A stretch of 64,000 bases of DNA from Nitrospirales bacterium (GTDB lineage Bacteria > Nitrospirota > Nitrospiria > Nitrospirales > UBA8639), in the NCBI GenBank assembly GCA_022828225.1, contig JAJEJG010000005.1:1-64000 (forward strand). The letters are read 5' to 3'. Shown piece after piece: positions 52,944 to 62,383 of this stretch. The position numbers and the translations under genes are program-made. Under the pieces are notes generated by a model, which had not been told where the DNA came from, ran no database searches, and worked only from the letters and a program-made list of their open reading frames with translations. The first letter of the stretch is position 1. Each line of letters opens with the position of its first letter.

Positions 52944-54581
52944 ATGCTCATGAACGGCGACCCCGATTCCGGATCCACTGCCGATCAATCGGGCGCAAGC
53001 GGTTTCGTCTCCCTTCCCCGAAGACAGCTTCTTGTCACGCTGACCGGAGTGTTGCTGGCGATGCTACTGGCCGCGCTGAGCCAAACCATCGTCGCCACGG
53101 CGATGCCCCGCATCATCACCGACCTGGGTGGATTCGACCGTTACACGTGGGCTACGACCTCCTACATGGTCGCGTCCGCGGTTGCGATCCCGATCGTGGG
53201 CAGGCTTTCCGATTTCTACGGGCGCAGGATCTTCTTCCTCCTGGGGATCACCATCTTCATGATAGGCTCGGTTCCGGCCGGCTTGAGCCAAACGATGACC
53301 CAGCTTATCGGGTTCCGTGCCATCCAGGGCCTCGGAGGCGGAATCATCATGACCACCAGCCTTGTAGCTATCGCCGACCTGTTTCCACCCCAAGAACGTG
53401 GCCGGGTTCAGGGCTTGATCAGCCTTGTGTGGGGCGTCGCTTCGGTCATCGGACCCACCCTGGGCGGTTTCATCACCGACAACCTGTCCTGGACCTGGAT
53501 ATTCCTGTTCAACGTGCCGGCCGGGATTCCTGTGTTGTTGCTGATCGCACGAACGTTCCCACAAAGCACGCCTGAGGTCACCCAACGCAACCTGGACTAT
53601 CCGGGAATGATGACCCTGATATGTGCCATCATCCCTATCCTCGTCGCGCTGTCATGGGGCGGGGTCCAGTACGAGTGGAGTTCGCCGCAGACCATCGGCT
53701 TTTTGGCGTTCGGATTGTCCATGGCCGCGGCATTCGTGTTCATCGAGTCCAGATCGGACTCTCCAATCATGCCCTTGGACGTCTATCGAAACAGAGCCAT
53801 GGCCGTGTCGGTGGTCGTGATGTTTCTGAGCGGGCTGGCCTTGTACGGGAGCATCATGTTCGTTCCGCTGTTCTTTCAAGGAGTTCTGGGCGCCTCCGCA
53901 ACCAGTAGCGGCAGTTTCCTGACACCCATGATGCTCGCTATCGTGTTCGGGGCTATTCTGTCGGGACTCCTGATCCGCAGAACCGGACGTTACCGGATAC
54001 AGGCCCTCTTCAGCACGGGACTCATGACGACGGGCATGTTGCTCCTCTCCGCCATGGACGAACGGACAAACTTTGCCGGGGCCGTGGGGTCCATCATGGT
54101 CATGGGGCTCGGCTTGGGCGGTACGCTGCCCGTGTTTACGGTGGCCGTACAAAACTCGGTCCCGAACAAATTCAGGGGTTTTGCGACCAGCATGCTTCTG
54201 TTCTACAGGTTGGTAGGCGGAATGATGGGGCTCGCCGTACTGGGTGCCGTGTTGACGAAGCGGTTTTCCAAGCGGTTGGAAGGAATGATCTCCGAGAACG
54301 TCAGGGCCTCGCTTTCCCCGGACCGGCTCGACGCCATCGAGAAAAATCCGCGGGTGCTGTTTGATCCGTCTACCACCGACACGCTCAGAGCCGAATTCAC
54401 GGAGGCAGGGGCTGACGGCGCTCGCATGGCAGAGACGCTGCTCGATGCGCTCAACTCCGCGCTGGCCGGAGCCGTTGGAGACACGCTCACGGTCGGTGCA
54501 GTCGCGGTCTCGCTGGCCGTCGTTGCCGTGATGTTCCTGGGCACGCCGGACACTTCCAAACCTGAGCCGGAGCGCGGATGA
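52944..54581 (+). CDS. MFS multidrug efflux transporter (DHA2/EmrB type)
   Basis: The 545-residue, 14-helix transporter begins its first helix with LLAMLLAALSQTIVATAMPR and has the DHA family motif A GRLSDFYGRRIFFLLG and motif C-like LVWGVASVIGPTLGGFITDN. DHA2 proteins export drugs, dyes or metabolites with proton antiport. The long hydrophilic loop near residues 440-510 precedes the last helix. It ends one base before the convergent SUMF1-domain gene. There is no adjacent membrane-fusion partner, so a native substrate cannot be named. Confidence 0.92.
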   Translation: MLMNGDPDSGSTADQSGASGFVSLPRRQLLVTLTGVLLAMLLAALSQTIVATAMPRIITDLGGFDRYTWATTSYMVASAVAIPIVGRLSDFYGRRIFFLLGITIFMIGSVPAGLSQTMTQLIGFRAIQGLGGGIIMTTSLVAIADLFPPQERGRVQGLISLVWGVASVIGPTLGGFITDNLSWTWIFLFNVPAGIPVLLLIARTFPQSTPEVTQRNLDYPGMMTLICAIIPILVALSWGGVQYEWSSPQTIGFLAFGLSMAAAFVFIESRSDSPIMPLDVYRNRAMAVSVVVMFLSGLALYGSIMFVPLFFQGVLGASATSSGSFLTPMMLAIVFGAILSGLLIRRTGRYRIQALFSTGLMTTGMLLLSAMDERTNFAGAVGSIMVMGLGLGGTLPVFTVAVQNSVPNKFRGFATSMLLFYRLVGGMMGLAVLGAVLTKRFSKRLEGMISENVRASLSPDRLDAIEKNPRVLFDPSTTDTLRAEFTEAGADGARMAETLLDALNSALAGAVGDTLTVGAVAVSLAVVAVMFLGTPDTSKPEPERG

Positions 54582-54582
54582 C

Positions 54583-55725
54583 TTACGGTGTCGCGGCCAG
54601 GCGGAACCCGACGTCGTCACGCAGGAAGGCGTCCAGCTCCTCGTAGCGATTCGAGACACGAAGGTATCTCGGGTAGCTGGTCCAGGCGCCACTACGCAAT
54701 ATGTGCTGTGAACAATTCCTGCTCTTCCACGCGCTCCCGTCAGTCGGGGGCCCCGGATACTTCTTGTTCCAACAATCCTCCATCCACTCCCAGACATTTC
54801 CGCTCATGTCGTACAGGCCCAACCCATTGGGTTGCTTTTGCCCGACGCGATGGGTCCTGTTCCCACTGTTTTTGCCATACCAGGCAACCGAATCCAGATC
54901 GTCGCTCCCGACGTAGAGGTGCGCTTGACTCTTTTGCCCGCCCCTGGCGGCATACTCCCATTCCGCATCAGTCGGCAACCGATAGTGTTCTCCCGTCAAC
55001 GCGCTCAATTTCTTGAGAAACAACTTGGTGGTATCCCAGCCCACGTTCTCGACGGGACATCGCGGGCAGTTCCGGAACTTGCTCGGATTCTTGCCCATCA
55101 CCGCCTCCCATAGTTCCTGGGTCACCTCATACTTGCTGATCTTGAAACTCTTCACCTGTACCTGGAGGACCGGCTTTTCGTCATCGTCGCAACTGCTCTG
55201 CTCCTCCGTACAGCCCATCGTGAACGTGCCACCTTGGACGGTGACCATCTGTTGCTTGAGGTTTTTCAATAACGACGGCATCAAGTCCTTGAGCGTGGCG
55301 GCGCGTTTTTGCGCCGCTGCCTGGCGTTTTGCTTCTTCCGTTTGCAGTTGCTCGGCTTTTTCAATGGTTTTTCCCGCGACGGAAAGCAGTTCCAGGGTCG
55401 GCCTGTAATATTCGGAATTCTTTTCGATGTTGACGACAAATTGCTTGAGCGAAGCCTGTCCCTGGCGAACGTCGTCAACTGTCGTACCGTGTCGGACCAA
55501 CAGTTTGCCGAAGAAAAAGTAGAATTCCAACGGGGGTTCCGTATCCAGGGCTTCGATTTTCTCAAACGCCCGTCTCGCGGTTTGCGGCTCGCCGCTTTCC
55601 AAGGCTTTTTTGGCTTCCAACAGATATTGATCCGCCAGAATATCATCGGGCAGGTCCTGGGACATTGCCATCCCGCAATAGCACAGACTCAGGATGACAC
55701 AAACCAGGGTCAACGTTGTTCTCAT
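54583..55725 (-). CDS. secreted FGE-sulfatase (SUMF1) domain protein
   Basis: The 380-residue protein has a signal peptide (LTLVCVILSLCYCGMAMSQD), a helical region (about 30-155) and a SUMF1/FGE-like domain from about 160: MVTVQGGTFTMGC, KYEVTQELWEAVMG, YRLPTDAEWEYAARGG, LYDMSGNVWEWMEDCW and the final VGFRLAATP. The domain includes formylglycine-generating enzymes, but also many non-catalytic or differently active proteins. The copper-site cysteines of true FGE are not evident, so I would not call it a sulfatase activator. Confidence 0.88.
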   Translation of the reverse strand: MRTTLTLVCVILSLCYCGMAMSQDLPDDILADQYLLEAKKALESGEPQTARRAFEKIEALDTEPPLEFYFFFGKLLVRHGTTVDDVRQGQASLKQFVVNIEKNSEYYRPTLELLSVAGKTIEKAEQLQTEEAKRQAAAQKRAATLKDLMPSLLKNLKQQMVTVQGGTFTMGCTEEQSSCDDDEKPVLQVQVKSFKISKYEVTQELWEAVMGKNPSKFRNCPRCPVENVGWDTTKLFLKKLSALTGEHYRLPTDAEWEYAARGGQKSQAHLYVGSDDLDSVAWYGKNSGNRTHRVGQKQPNGLGLYDMSGNVWEWMEDCWNKKYPGPPTDGSAWKSRNCSQHILRSGAWTSYPRYLRVSNRYEELDAFLRDDVGFRLAATP

Positions 55726-55856
55726 CTTCGCGTTCCTCCAGCCGTAGGCGAATTGTGAATGTGAAAGAAACGATCAATCAAACCGCATTGGCAGCGGATA
55801 TTAGTAGAGCGCCGTCGAAGCGTCAAGGAACGAGGAACCACCCGGTGCATGACATT

Positions 55857-56465
55857 TCACGGCAGGTTTCTCGGGACAATGCGGGATCGAAGCGTAAACA
55901 TCCGGTAGCCTTCGTTTTCGGGATATTGACTGTCAGCGTGAGCGGTTCGAGCCGTGACCTGCACGTCAACTGCCCGGATACTCGGCGCATGCGTTGTGGG
56001 ATGCCCCAGGGCGTCGCGATATGAAACGGTTAAAGACTCGATATGTTCCGCCACGGGTTGTCGTCCCCCGCCCCCCACCTTGCGTCGCAACGTGGAGGTC
56101 GAGTCGTCATGGAGGTAGACGATGGATTCCTTCGAATCGGTGAGCACGCCGTTTCCATTCAAATCGGCTCGAATGTGCAATTCCGTCGGATGATACCTAA
56201 GCCCATGAAAATCATTCGATGAAACGGTATCCCGATTGACCCCCATGGGATCATAGCCGGCCATCCGAATCTCCCTGGCCATCATGTCCATAGCGGCACG
56301 AGCGGTTTGCTGCATGGTCAACACGTCCTCTTGAACGATCTGGCGCTTGACCTGATTCAGATATACCCCATAGACCGCACCAATGGTCAACAGGCCCAAG
56401 ACCAAGGCGATCAGAAGTTCCGTTAAGGTCACACCTCTTTGGTTGGTCATGGATTTGAAGCCCAT
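55857..56465 (-). CDS. pilW: type IV pilus minor pilin, PilW-like
   Basis: The 202-residue prepilin has the class III leader RGVTLTELLIALVLGLLTIG with G/V cleavage context and Glu at mature position 5, then AARAAMDMMAREIRMAGYDP, the PilW signature. Minor pilins prime pilus assembly. It is the last of four pilus genes pilD-fimT-pilV-pilW, 36 bp after pilV. Start is Met1 or Met6. Confidence 0.88.
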   Translation of the reverse strand: MGFKSMTNQRGVTLTELLIALVLGLLTIGAVYGVYLNQVKRQIVQEDVLTMQQTARAAMDMMAREIRMAGYDPMGVNRDTVSSNDFHGLRYHPTELHIRADLNGNGVLTDSKESIVYLHDDSTSTLRRKVGGGGRQPVAEHIESLTVSYRDALGHPTTHAPSIRAVDVQVTARTAHADSQYPENEGYRMFTLRSRIVPRNLP

Positions 56466-56501
56466 TGGTGAAATTGTCGGATTACGCTGCGCTAATCCGA
56501 C

Positions 56502-56894
56502 CTACGGCGCAAGAATCGTAGATACGGTCACGGAGTGCCGGTCGTCCGCCCACGACACCGTCACCGTCGCCGTTAGTAATCCCGGAACGGGACGGCTTGG
56601 CTGCATCTCGACAACGCGTTGATACAGAGGAAAGTCCGGAATGCTGCCGTAGGCTTCCATCGTTTCGGTGGGAGCCGTCAACCCCGCGTTGTAGCCGGCA
56701 TTTTTCACCTGTTCGACCTTATCCTGAGCCAGGGTCGCAGCAATGGTTAGATGCTTGCTCGTTGCCGCGCCTTTACTCGCCGTGACCGTCACTCCTGCAA
56801 AAGCCAAGACAGCGACAAAAAAGAGCGCCATGGCAATGACGGCTTCCAGGAGGGTTAACCCTTTATGGTTCGTCACGGGACACATGCGGCTCAT
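56502..56894 (-). CDS. pilV: type IV pilus minor pilin, PilV-like
   Basis: The 130-residue prepilin carries HKGLTLLEAVIAMALFFVAV with the Gly cleavage site and mature Glu5, then a PilV-like helix. It overlaps fimT by 4 bp (ATGA), supporting co-translation. It would be processed by the PilD encoded upstream. Confidence 0.85.
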   Translation of the reverse strand: MSRMCPVTNHKGLTLLEAVIAMALFFVAVLAFAGVTVTASKGAATSKHLTIAATLAQDKVEQVKNAGYNAGLTAPTETMEAYGSIPDFPLYQRVVEMQPSRPVPGLLTATVTVSWADDRHSVTVSTILAP

Positions 56895-57445
56895 GCTCGG
56901 GGGTCGTCAACTTTCACGCGACCCGTTATGGCGATCGTGATCGCTTTTTCTCCGAAGGCATTCGAAACCTTTATCGTACCTAAATTGGAGGCCGTACCCC
57001 TCGGTTTGAAGATCAGATCCCTCTTCCTGTTGAACTCAATCGCGACGCCTGGAAACTCCTTCAGAATCGAGCGGATTTCGACTTCATCGGGATCGCGTTT
57101 TTTATCATTGTTCTTGTCATCCCAAATATCATAACGCTGCGGATCCCTAAAAACGATACGGACATCGCGTCTCTTTCTAACGGCTTGTGCTCTCGCTGCC
57201 AAGAGATCCGCGCGTATTTGTCGGACCACTCCATTCAGACGATAGTTCGGCAGTTGGGAGGAAAGCCAGATGCCGCTCAACCCCAACACGACGCCCAAAA
57301 TGCCGAGGACCATCATCAGTTCCGTCAATGTATATCCTGATGATCCATAAAACGGACCTGCACGTGTGTCCGGCGGCTTAGGAGAGGATCTCCACAAGAC
57401 GGAACGCCCGTGGTCGCAAAAGTACTCGTTCAACGATCTTTCCAT
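56891..57445 (-). CDS. fimT: pseudopilin of the FimT/GspH type
   Basis: The 184-residue product starts at an ATG 7 bp after pilD; the open frame extends upstream into pilD without similarity. It has an unusually long 40-residue leader before SGYTLTELMMVLGILGVVLG, the prepilin cleavage region, then LRADLLAARAQAVRKR-like FimT helix and the beta domain with FNRKRDLIFKPRGTAS. The long leader makes the true start uncertain. Confidence 0.82.
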   Translation of the reverse strand: MERSLNEYFCDHGRSVLWRSSPKPPDTRAGPFYGSSGYTLTELMMVLGILGVVLGLSGIWLSSQLPNYRLNGVVRQIRADLLAARAQAVRKRRDVRIVFRDPQRYDIWDDKNNDKKRDPDEVEIRSILKEFPGVAIEFNRKRDLIFKPRGTASNLGTIKVSNAFGEKAITIAITGRVKVDDPRA

Positions 57446-57452
57446 GCTTTTG

Positions 57453-58229
57453 CTACAGGAAGATGCCCTCATACATGCCGAACAGTTCCTGATAAAAAAA
57501 CAGCGACGCCACCGCCCCGGCCGCCAGGAACGGAGCAAAGGGAAGGTATTGACCTCGCTCCATGTAACGAAAGGCCATGAGACCGATGCCGACCATAGCC
57601 CCTGCACATGACGCGAGAAACAAGGTCATGCATACATGCTGCCAGCCAAGGAACGCACCGATCATCGCCAGGAACTTGATGTCGCCCCCCCCCATACCTT
57701 CCTTGCCAAATACATACGGACTGACGGCCGCGAGCATCCATAGGAGCCCGCCTCCCAATACGATACCCAGCAAGGAACCGGTCCAACCCACGGGCAAGAC
57801 GAATGCCGCCGCGAAAAACCCGATGAGCAGACCCGGGAGAGAAATAACGTCCGGGATGACAAAATGATCGAGATCGATCATCGTCACGACCAACAGCAAC
57901 GAAAGAAACAGCGCATACACGAGGGCGGGACGAGTCCATCCGAACTTGTAGACAATCCCCAGATAGCTGACTCCGTTCAGACATTCCACCAAAGGATAGC
58001 GCCATGAAATCTTTCCTCCGCACCATCGGCACCGTGCTCGCAACCGGATAAAACTCAGGAGCGGAACGTTATCGAACCAGCGAATGGACGTCTTGCATTG
58101 CGGGCATCGGGACCCGGGCCGAATGACGGATTGACCGTGGGGGATTCGCAGAATGCAGACGTTAAGGAAACTCCCTATGACCAATCCCACCAAAAACAAC
58201 AAAATATGGGATTCTGAAACGTCCATCAC
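57453..58229 (-). CDS. pilD: prepilin peptidase PilD
   Basis: This membrane aspartic peptidase cleaves and N-methylates prepilins. The 258-residue protein has the zinc-type cysteine pairs CPQCK and CRWCGGK, the catalytic Asp in MIDLDHFVIPD, and GGGDIKFLAMIGAFLGW. About eight hydrophobic helices are visible. It heads the pilus unit, as expected for processing the three pilins encoded downstream. Confidence 0.95.
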   Translation of the reverse strand: MMDVSESHILLFLVGLVIGSFLNVCILRIPHGQSVIRPGSRCPQCKTSIRWFDNVPLLSFIRLRARCRWCGGKISWRYPLVECLNGVSYLGIVYKFGWTRPALVYALFLSLLLVVTMIDLDHFVIPDVISLPGLLIGFFAAAFVLPVGWTGSLLGIVLGGGLLWMLAAVSPYVFGKEGMGGGDIKFLAMIGAFLGWQHVCMTLFLASCAGAMVGIGLMAFRYMERGQYLPFAPFLAAGAVASLFFYQELFGMYEGIFL

Positions 58230-58356
58230 TCTATATGTCGTGACTCTAAAAAATTTTCTTTTTTCTTACTTGGAACGCTTGTTCCACTTTACTTTTTAAT
58301 GGGCACCCTGCTAGTATTACCTACATAATTTATCTTGTGAAATATTTCGGTGTGCG

Positions 58357-58620
58357 ATGGCCGTTCAAACAAGAGCAAACAAAAAGAGAGACCTGCTTCC
58401 CATGCGACGGAAACGTCCCGAGTCGCTCACCGAACGGGAACAGGAAATTCTTCAACTGATCTGGTCCGGTCTCAAGAATAAAGAGATCGCCGAACGTCTC
58501 GCCATCAGTGTCAAAACCGTCGAAGCTCATCGTGCCAACATGATGAAAAAAGTACGCGTCTCGAATGCCGCCCAACTCTTGAACGCGGCTATTCAAGAAG
58601 GATTGATCGCAATCCGGTAA
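58357..58620 (+). CDS. LuxR-type helix-turn-helix regulator
   Basis: The 87-residue protein is essentially a free GerE/LuxR DNA-binding domain: LTEREQEILQLIWSGLKNKE followed by IAERLAISVKTVEAHRANMMKK. No receiver or ligand domain is present, so it may bind DNA constitutively or act with a partner. It lies divergently from pilD (127 bp gap), which makes pilus control possible. Confidence 0.9.
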   Translation: MAVQTRANKKRDLLPMRRKRPESLTEREQEILQLIWSGLKNKEIAERLAISVKTVEAHRANMMKKVRVSNAAQLLNAAIQEGLIAIR

Positions 58621-58699
58621 GACGTTCGCCTTTTTCCCTCCGTTGACAACCCCGTTCGATTGCGAAAAGCCTGAATGCCCTCGCGGAAAGGCCCGGGGG

Positions 58700-59578
58700 T
58701 TACATCCGTTGACGAACCGCTTCATAGGCAACGACGGCCACGCTTGCCGAAACGTTGAGCGAGTTCACCTCCCCGCGCATGGGAATGCGGGCGTGGACAT
58801 GACATCGTTCGACAATCCTCGATCTGAGTCCTCGTCCCTCTCCTCCAAACACCAATAAGACAGGTCCCGTGAAATTCAACTCGGTATAGAGTCGCGGAGA
58901 GCGAGGATCCAACGCCACGGTGGTCACGCCACGATCCTGCAAGCGATCGATCAGTTTGCCGATATTGGCGCACCGGGCTACCCGAACGTGCTCAACGGCG
59001 CCGGCAGAGGCTTTTGCCACACTCGCCGTCAACCCCACGGACCGGCGGTCGGGAATAAACACTCCATGAATCCCGGCCGTGGCAACCGTTCTGAGAACCG
59101 CCCCGAAATTCTGCGGATCCTCGACCCCATCGAGAGCCAGGAAAAACCCCGGCTCCTTTTGTTGCGCGGCATACTCCAGGATCTCATCCTCCGAGGCATA
59201 GGCTTTGGCCGCGACCAGCGCCACCACGCCCTGATGATTGGCGGAAGGGACCAGCCGATCGAGTCGTTCACGCGGTTGAACCTGTAAGGGCACACCTCGG
59301 ACTTTGGCGAAACGAACGATCTGGGAAAATTGACGCTGTCGATGCGACAGAAAAATTTTTATGAACGTTCGCGAACCCGACCGCAATGCCTCGGTGACTG
59401 CCTGAACCCCGAACAGGAAATCCCCGGTCTTATCGCTTCCACCGGGTGCTCCCGTCCGGCCGGTCTTCGAGGAGGATCCCTTTGGCCGCCAAGGCTTTTC
59501 GAATGTGGTCGGCGGCGGCGAAGTCTTTCCGCGTCCGCGCTTCGGCCCTTTGTCGAATCTGTTCTTGAATCCACTCAT
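58700..59578 (-). CDS. rlmB: 23S rRNA Gm2251 2'-O-methyltransferase (TrmH/RlmB family)
   Basis: This SPOUT methyltransferase has an N-terminal substrate-binding domain (FLFGVQAVTEALRSGSR) and the knotted catalytic domain with LDGVEDPQNFGAVLRTVATA, LLVFGGEGRGLRSRIVERCH and IPMRGEVNSLNVSASVAVVAYE. The ATG at 59578 has AGGAG seven bases upstream, giving 292 residues with a basic Lys/Arg/Gly/Pro tail. That start lies inside cysS, so the genes overlap by 149 bp. Confidence 0.93.
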   Translation of the reverse strand: MSGFKNRFDKGPKRGRGKTSPPPTTFEKPWRPKGSSSKTGRTGAPGGSDKTGDFLFGVQAVTEALRSGSRTFIKIFLSHRQRQFSQIVRFAKVRGVPLQVQPRERLDRLVPSANHQGVVALVAAKAYASEDEILEYAAQQKEPGFFLALDGVEDPQNFGAVLRTVATAGIHGVFIPDRRSVGLTASVAKASAGAVEHVRVARCANIGKLIDRLQDRGVTTVALDPRSPRLYTELNFTGPVLLVFGGEGRGLRSRIVERCHVHARIPMRGEVNSLNVSASVAVVAYEAVRQRM

Positions 59579-60890
59579 CGGTGTACTCCTGCTCGGTGCC
59601 CGTCCGGCATGGCTCAATGCCGAACTCCAACTCACGAAACACCCACTCTCTTTCATTGATCTGAAATAAACCCAACGGCGCGCCGTATTGCCGAAAGAAT
59701 GCGAGGACCTCCTGCCGGTCCTGCTCGGACAGCCCGCCTCGAAGAACTTGATTAGCCTCGGCTCGAAGCTGCTGAAATGTTGCCAACGCCTTCGGGGTAT
59801 TCAGATCATCGTCCATGGCTTCTTCGAACGCCTGACGAAATTGGGTCAAGACCGTTCCCAAAGCCTTCCCGGAGTCCGAACCGGGTCCGGATTTTTCGGA
59901 AAGACGGATGAAGAGGTCATACACGTTATCCAATGCGGATTTGGCTTCCGCCACGGCCAAGTTGGAAAAATTTACGTCTCCGCGATAGTGGGTCGAAAGC
60001 AAAAAATAGCGTATCGCCTCGGCCGTGACTGGTTCAGGACAATTCGATTGATCGAAAATCTCCCTCACGGTAAAAAAATTCCCCAACGATTTCGACATCT
60101 TTTCTTCATCAATGGTGACGAACCCATTATGCACCCAATATCGGGCAAACGCTTGGTCCGTTGCGGCACGGGATTGTGCAATTTCATTCTCATGGTGAGG
60201 AAAGGTCAAATCCTTGCCGCCTCCGTGTATATCGAAGGTTTCACCCAAATGGCGCACGGACATGGCTGAACACTCGATATGCCAGCCCGGCCGACCGGGT
60301 CCCCATGGACTCTCCCAGGCCGGCTCTCCGGGTTTGGCTGCCTTCCACAAGGCGAAGTCCATGGGGTCTTGTTTTCGTTCATCCACTTCGACTCTTGCTC
60401 CGGCTTGCATATCGTCAAGGTTCCGTTTGCTCAATTGACCGTACTCAGGAAAAGCCGACACCCGATAATAGACGTCGCCTTCGACCTGGTAAGCAATTCC
60501 CTTTTCCAGGATTGTGCGGATCATCTCAAGAATCTCCGGCATGTGTACCGTGGCCCGCGGTTCAACGTCCGGAGTGACGACGCCCAGACGTTTCATGTCA
60601 CGGGTATACGCCTGCATATATTTCTCGACGACTCCCTGCCACGGGATGCCTTCCTCCGCTGCCCGGTTGATGATCTTGTCATCCACGTCGGTGAAATTTT
60701 TCACGTAGGTCACGTCGTAACCCCGATACCCAAGATACCGCCGGAGCACGTCAAAGACGATCGCGCTACGCGCATGGCCCAAATGACATTCATCGTACAC
60801 GGTGACACCGCAGACGTAGATGCCGACGCGGGGAGGCGCGATGGGAATGAACGGTTCCTTCTGATTCGTCAGGGTGTTGAATATCTTCAC
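59430..60890 (-). CDS. cysS: cysteinyl-tRNA synthetase
   Basis: The 486-residue class I enzyme charges tRNA-Cys. It has YVCGVTVYDECHLGHARS with the HIGH-like HLGH and a zinc Cys, the KMSKS loop EEKMSKSLGNFF and WHIECSAMS. The C-terminal anticodon-binding end DFAAADHIRKALAAKGILLE is intact. Its 3' end overlaps the 5' end of rlmB in a different frame. Confidence 0.97.
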   Translation of the reverse strand: MKIFNTLTNQKEPFIPIAPPRVGIYVCGVTVYDECHLGHARSAIVFDVLRRYLGYRGYDVTYVKNFTDVDDKIINRAAEEGIPWQGVVEKYMQAYTRDMKRLGVVTPDVEPRATVHMPEILEMIRTILEKGIAYQVEGDVYYRVSAFPEYGQLSKRNLDDMQAGARVEVDERKQDPMDFALWKAAKPGEPAWESPWGPGRPGWHIECSAMSVRHLGETFDIHGGGKDLTFPHHENEIAQSRAATDQAFARYWVHNGFVTIDEEKMSKSLGNFFTVREIFDQSNCPEPVTAEAIRYFLLSTHYRGDVNFSNLAVAEAKSALDNVYDLFIRLSEKSGPGSDSGKALGTVLTQFRQAFEEAMDDDLNTPKALATFQQLRAEANQVLRGGLSEQDRQEVLAFFRQYGAPLGLFQINEREWVFRELEFGIEPCRTGTEQEYTDEWIQEQIRQRAEARTRKDFAAADHIRKALAAKGILLEDRPDGSTRWKR

Positions 60891-60897
60891 GAAGCGG

Positions 60898-61506
60898 TCA
60901 TTCGGAGGTCGACGAAGTGGAAGGGGTTAAAGCCTTTTTCGTTTGCCGTTTGACGATCCAATATCCCAGAACGATGCACGCCACTAAGGCAATGGTGAAC
61001 AAATTGAAGTATTGTTCCAGGATATCTTTGACCCACGGACCCAACAGTTGCAACGTCCCGGCGACCAGGAAAAACCTGGCGCCACGGCTGATCAGCGACG
61101 CCAGAACGAAGACGCGAAAGTTAACATAAAACGCGCCGGCTCCGATTGTAAACACCTTATACGGAACGGGTGTCAGGCCTGCAATCAGGATCGTCCACCC
61201 TTCATAACGTTGAAACGTGTCATGAACTTTGGAGACGCGGTCCTGCCCGATCAGCCGCAGCAGAAGCGGCTTCCCTCCCCACCACCCGATGAGATAGCCG
61301 AACATGCCGCCCAGCACGGAGCCGACGGTGGTTATCGCCGCATAATACAGGCCCCACGAGGGATTCCCCAGAGTCAACGCCATCAATAACACGTCGGGGG
61401 GAATGGGAAAGACGGAGGACTCGGCAAACGCCAAGACAAACAACGCGGGATCCGCGTACGGCGATTCCGACCACGAGACCATCCACTGATAGAGGTCATG
61501 GAACAT
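60898..61506 (-). CDS. VTT/DedA-like (YqaA family) membrane protein
   Basis: The 202-residue protein has the SNARE-associated/VTT domain pattern: FAESSVFPIPPDVLLMALTL, GSVLGGMFGYLIGWWGGKPL, then GLTPVPYKVFTIGAGAF and a final helix. VTT proteins are linked to lipid flipping and envelope homeostasis. It sits 7 bp upstream of cysS and just after surE on the same strand. Confidence 0.88.
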   Translation of the reverse strand: MFHDLYQWMVSWSESPYADPALFVLAFAESSVFPIPPDVLLMALTLGNPSWGLYYAAITTVGSVLGGMFGYLIGWWGGKPLLLRLIGQDRVSKVHDTFQRYEGWTILIAGLTPVPYKVFTIGAGAFYVNFRVFVLASLISRGARFFLVAGTLQLLGPWVKDILEQYFNLFTIALVACIVLGYWIVKRQTKKALTPSTSSTSE

Positions 61507-61525
61507 GGCGTCCGGTCGTCGTCTC

Positions 61526-62296
61526 TCAAGATAACCGGGTTCGCTTTGACAACGCGGATTCCCATGCCGTCAATTTTTTCATGGCGGCGTACTGCGTCAT
61601 GTCAAAATGCAGCGGCGTCAGGGAAACCCTCTTGGCGGCAATGGCATCCACGTCGGAATTCTTTCTTCGGTTCCATGTCACCTGTTCTCCCGCAATCCAA
61701 TAATATGCGCTTCCCCGCGGATCGATATTCTCGACAACGGAATTGCGATATTGCCGGCGGCTTAACGATGTCACCTGGAGCCCCGTCATCGCTTCGGCCT
61801 GAACGTCGGGCACGTTGACGTTCAACAGCGTATCGGTCGGCAAGCCATCCTTCAGGACCAAGGTAGCCACTTCGACCGCGACCCTGGCCGCAACGGTGAA
61901 TCGAAATCGTTTTACACCATCCAGTGAGACGGCCATCGAGGGAATGCCGCGGATTGCGCCTTCCAGCGCCGCGGCCACTGTTCCGGAATTGGTCACGTCG
62001 TCACCCAGATTCAATCCCTTGTTGATCCCCGACACCAGCAAATGTATCGGGCGGTCAGAGAGAACCCGGCCCGTGGCCACGATGACGCAGTCCGACGGCG
62101 TCCCGTTCACCGAGAAGACCTGCCGGCCGAGTTGCTTCAATCGGAGGGGTTTATGCAGGGTAATGGCCCGGCCCATGGCGTTTTGCGGGCGCTCGGGAGC
62201 CACGACCCAGACGTTGCCGAGTTTCTTCAGGTGTTTCGCCAGAATGCGTATCCCGGAAGATTCGACGCCGTCATCATTGGTTACTAAGATGTTCAT
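61526..62296 (-). CDS. surE: 5'-nucleotidase SurE
   Basis: SurE is a metal-dependent nucleoside monophosphatase. The 256-residue protein begins MNILVTNDDGVESSGIRIL with the Asp-Asp metal site, and has the SGINKGLNLGDDVTNSGTVA loop. It follows the terminator of the oxidoreductase unit and leads the surE-VTT-cysS-rlmB run of same-strand genes. Confidence 0.96.
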   Translation of the reverse strand: MNILVTNDDGVESSGIRILAKHLKKLGNVWVVAPERPQNAMGRAITLHKPLRLKQLGRQVFSVNGTPSDCVIVATGRVLSDRPIHLLVSGINKGLNLGDDVTNSGTVAAALEGAIRGIPSMAVSLDGVKRFRFTVAARVAVEVATLVLKDGLPTDTLLNVNVPDVQAEAMTGLQVTSLSRRQYRNSVVENIDPRGSAYYWIAGEQVTWNRRKNSDVDAIAAKRVSLTPLHFDMTQYAAMKKLTAWESALSKRTRLS

Positions 62297-62322
62297 TCCG
62301 GCTCATCATACGCAGTTGTCAA

Positions 62323-62360
62323 AAAAAAGCCTACCTCAACGGAATTGAGGTAGGCTTTTT
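62323..62360 (-). terminator. rho-independent terminator of the oxoacid oxidoreductase unit
   Basis: On the minus strand AAAAAGCCTACCTCAA, a short loop, and TTGAGGTAGGC are followed by eight T residues. The stem is 11 bp without mismatch plus A/T pairs. It lies 23 bp after the stop of the alpha-subunit gene and before surE. Confidence 0.9.
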
Positions 62361-62383
62361 CGGGAAACTCGCAATTGGCGCGT

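Noticed and set aside
54583-55725. Formylglycine-generating sulfatase activator
   Set aside because: Only the general FGE fold is visible; no sulfatase gene is near and the copper-site cysteines are not evident.
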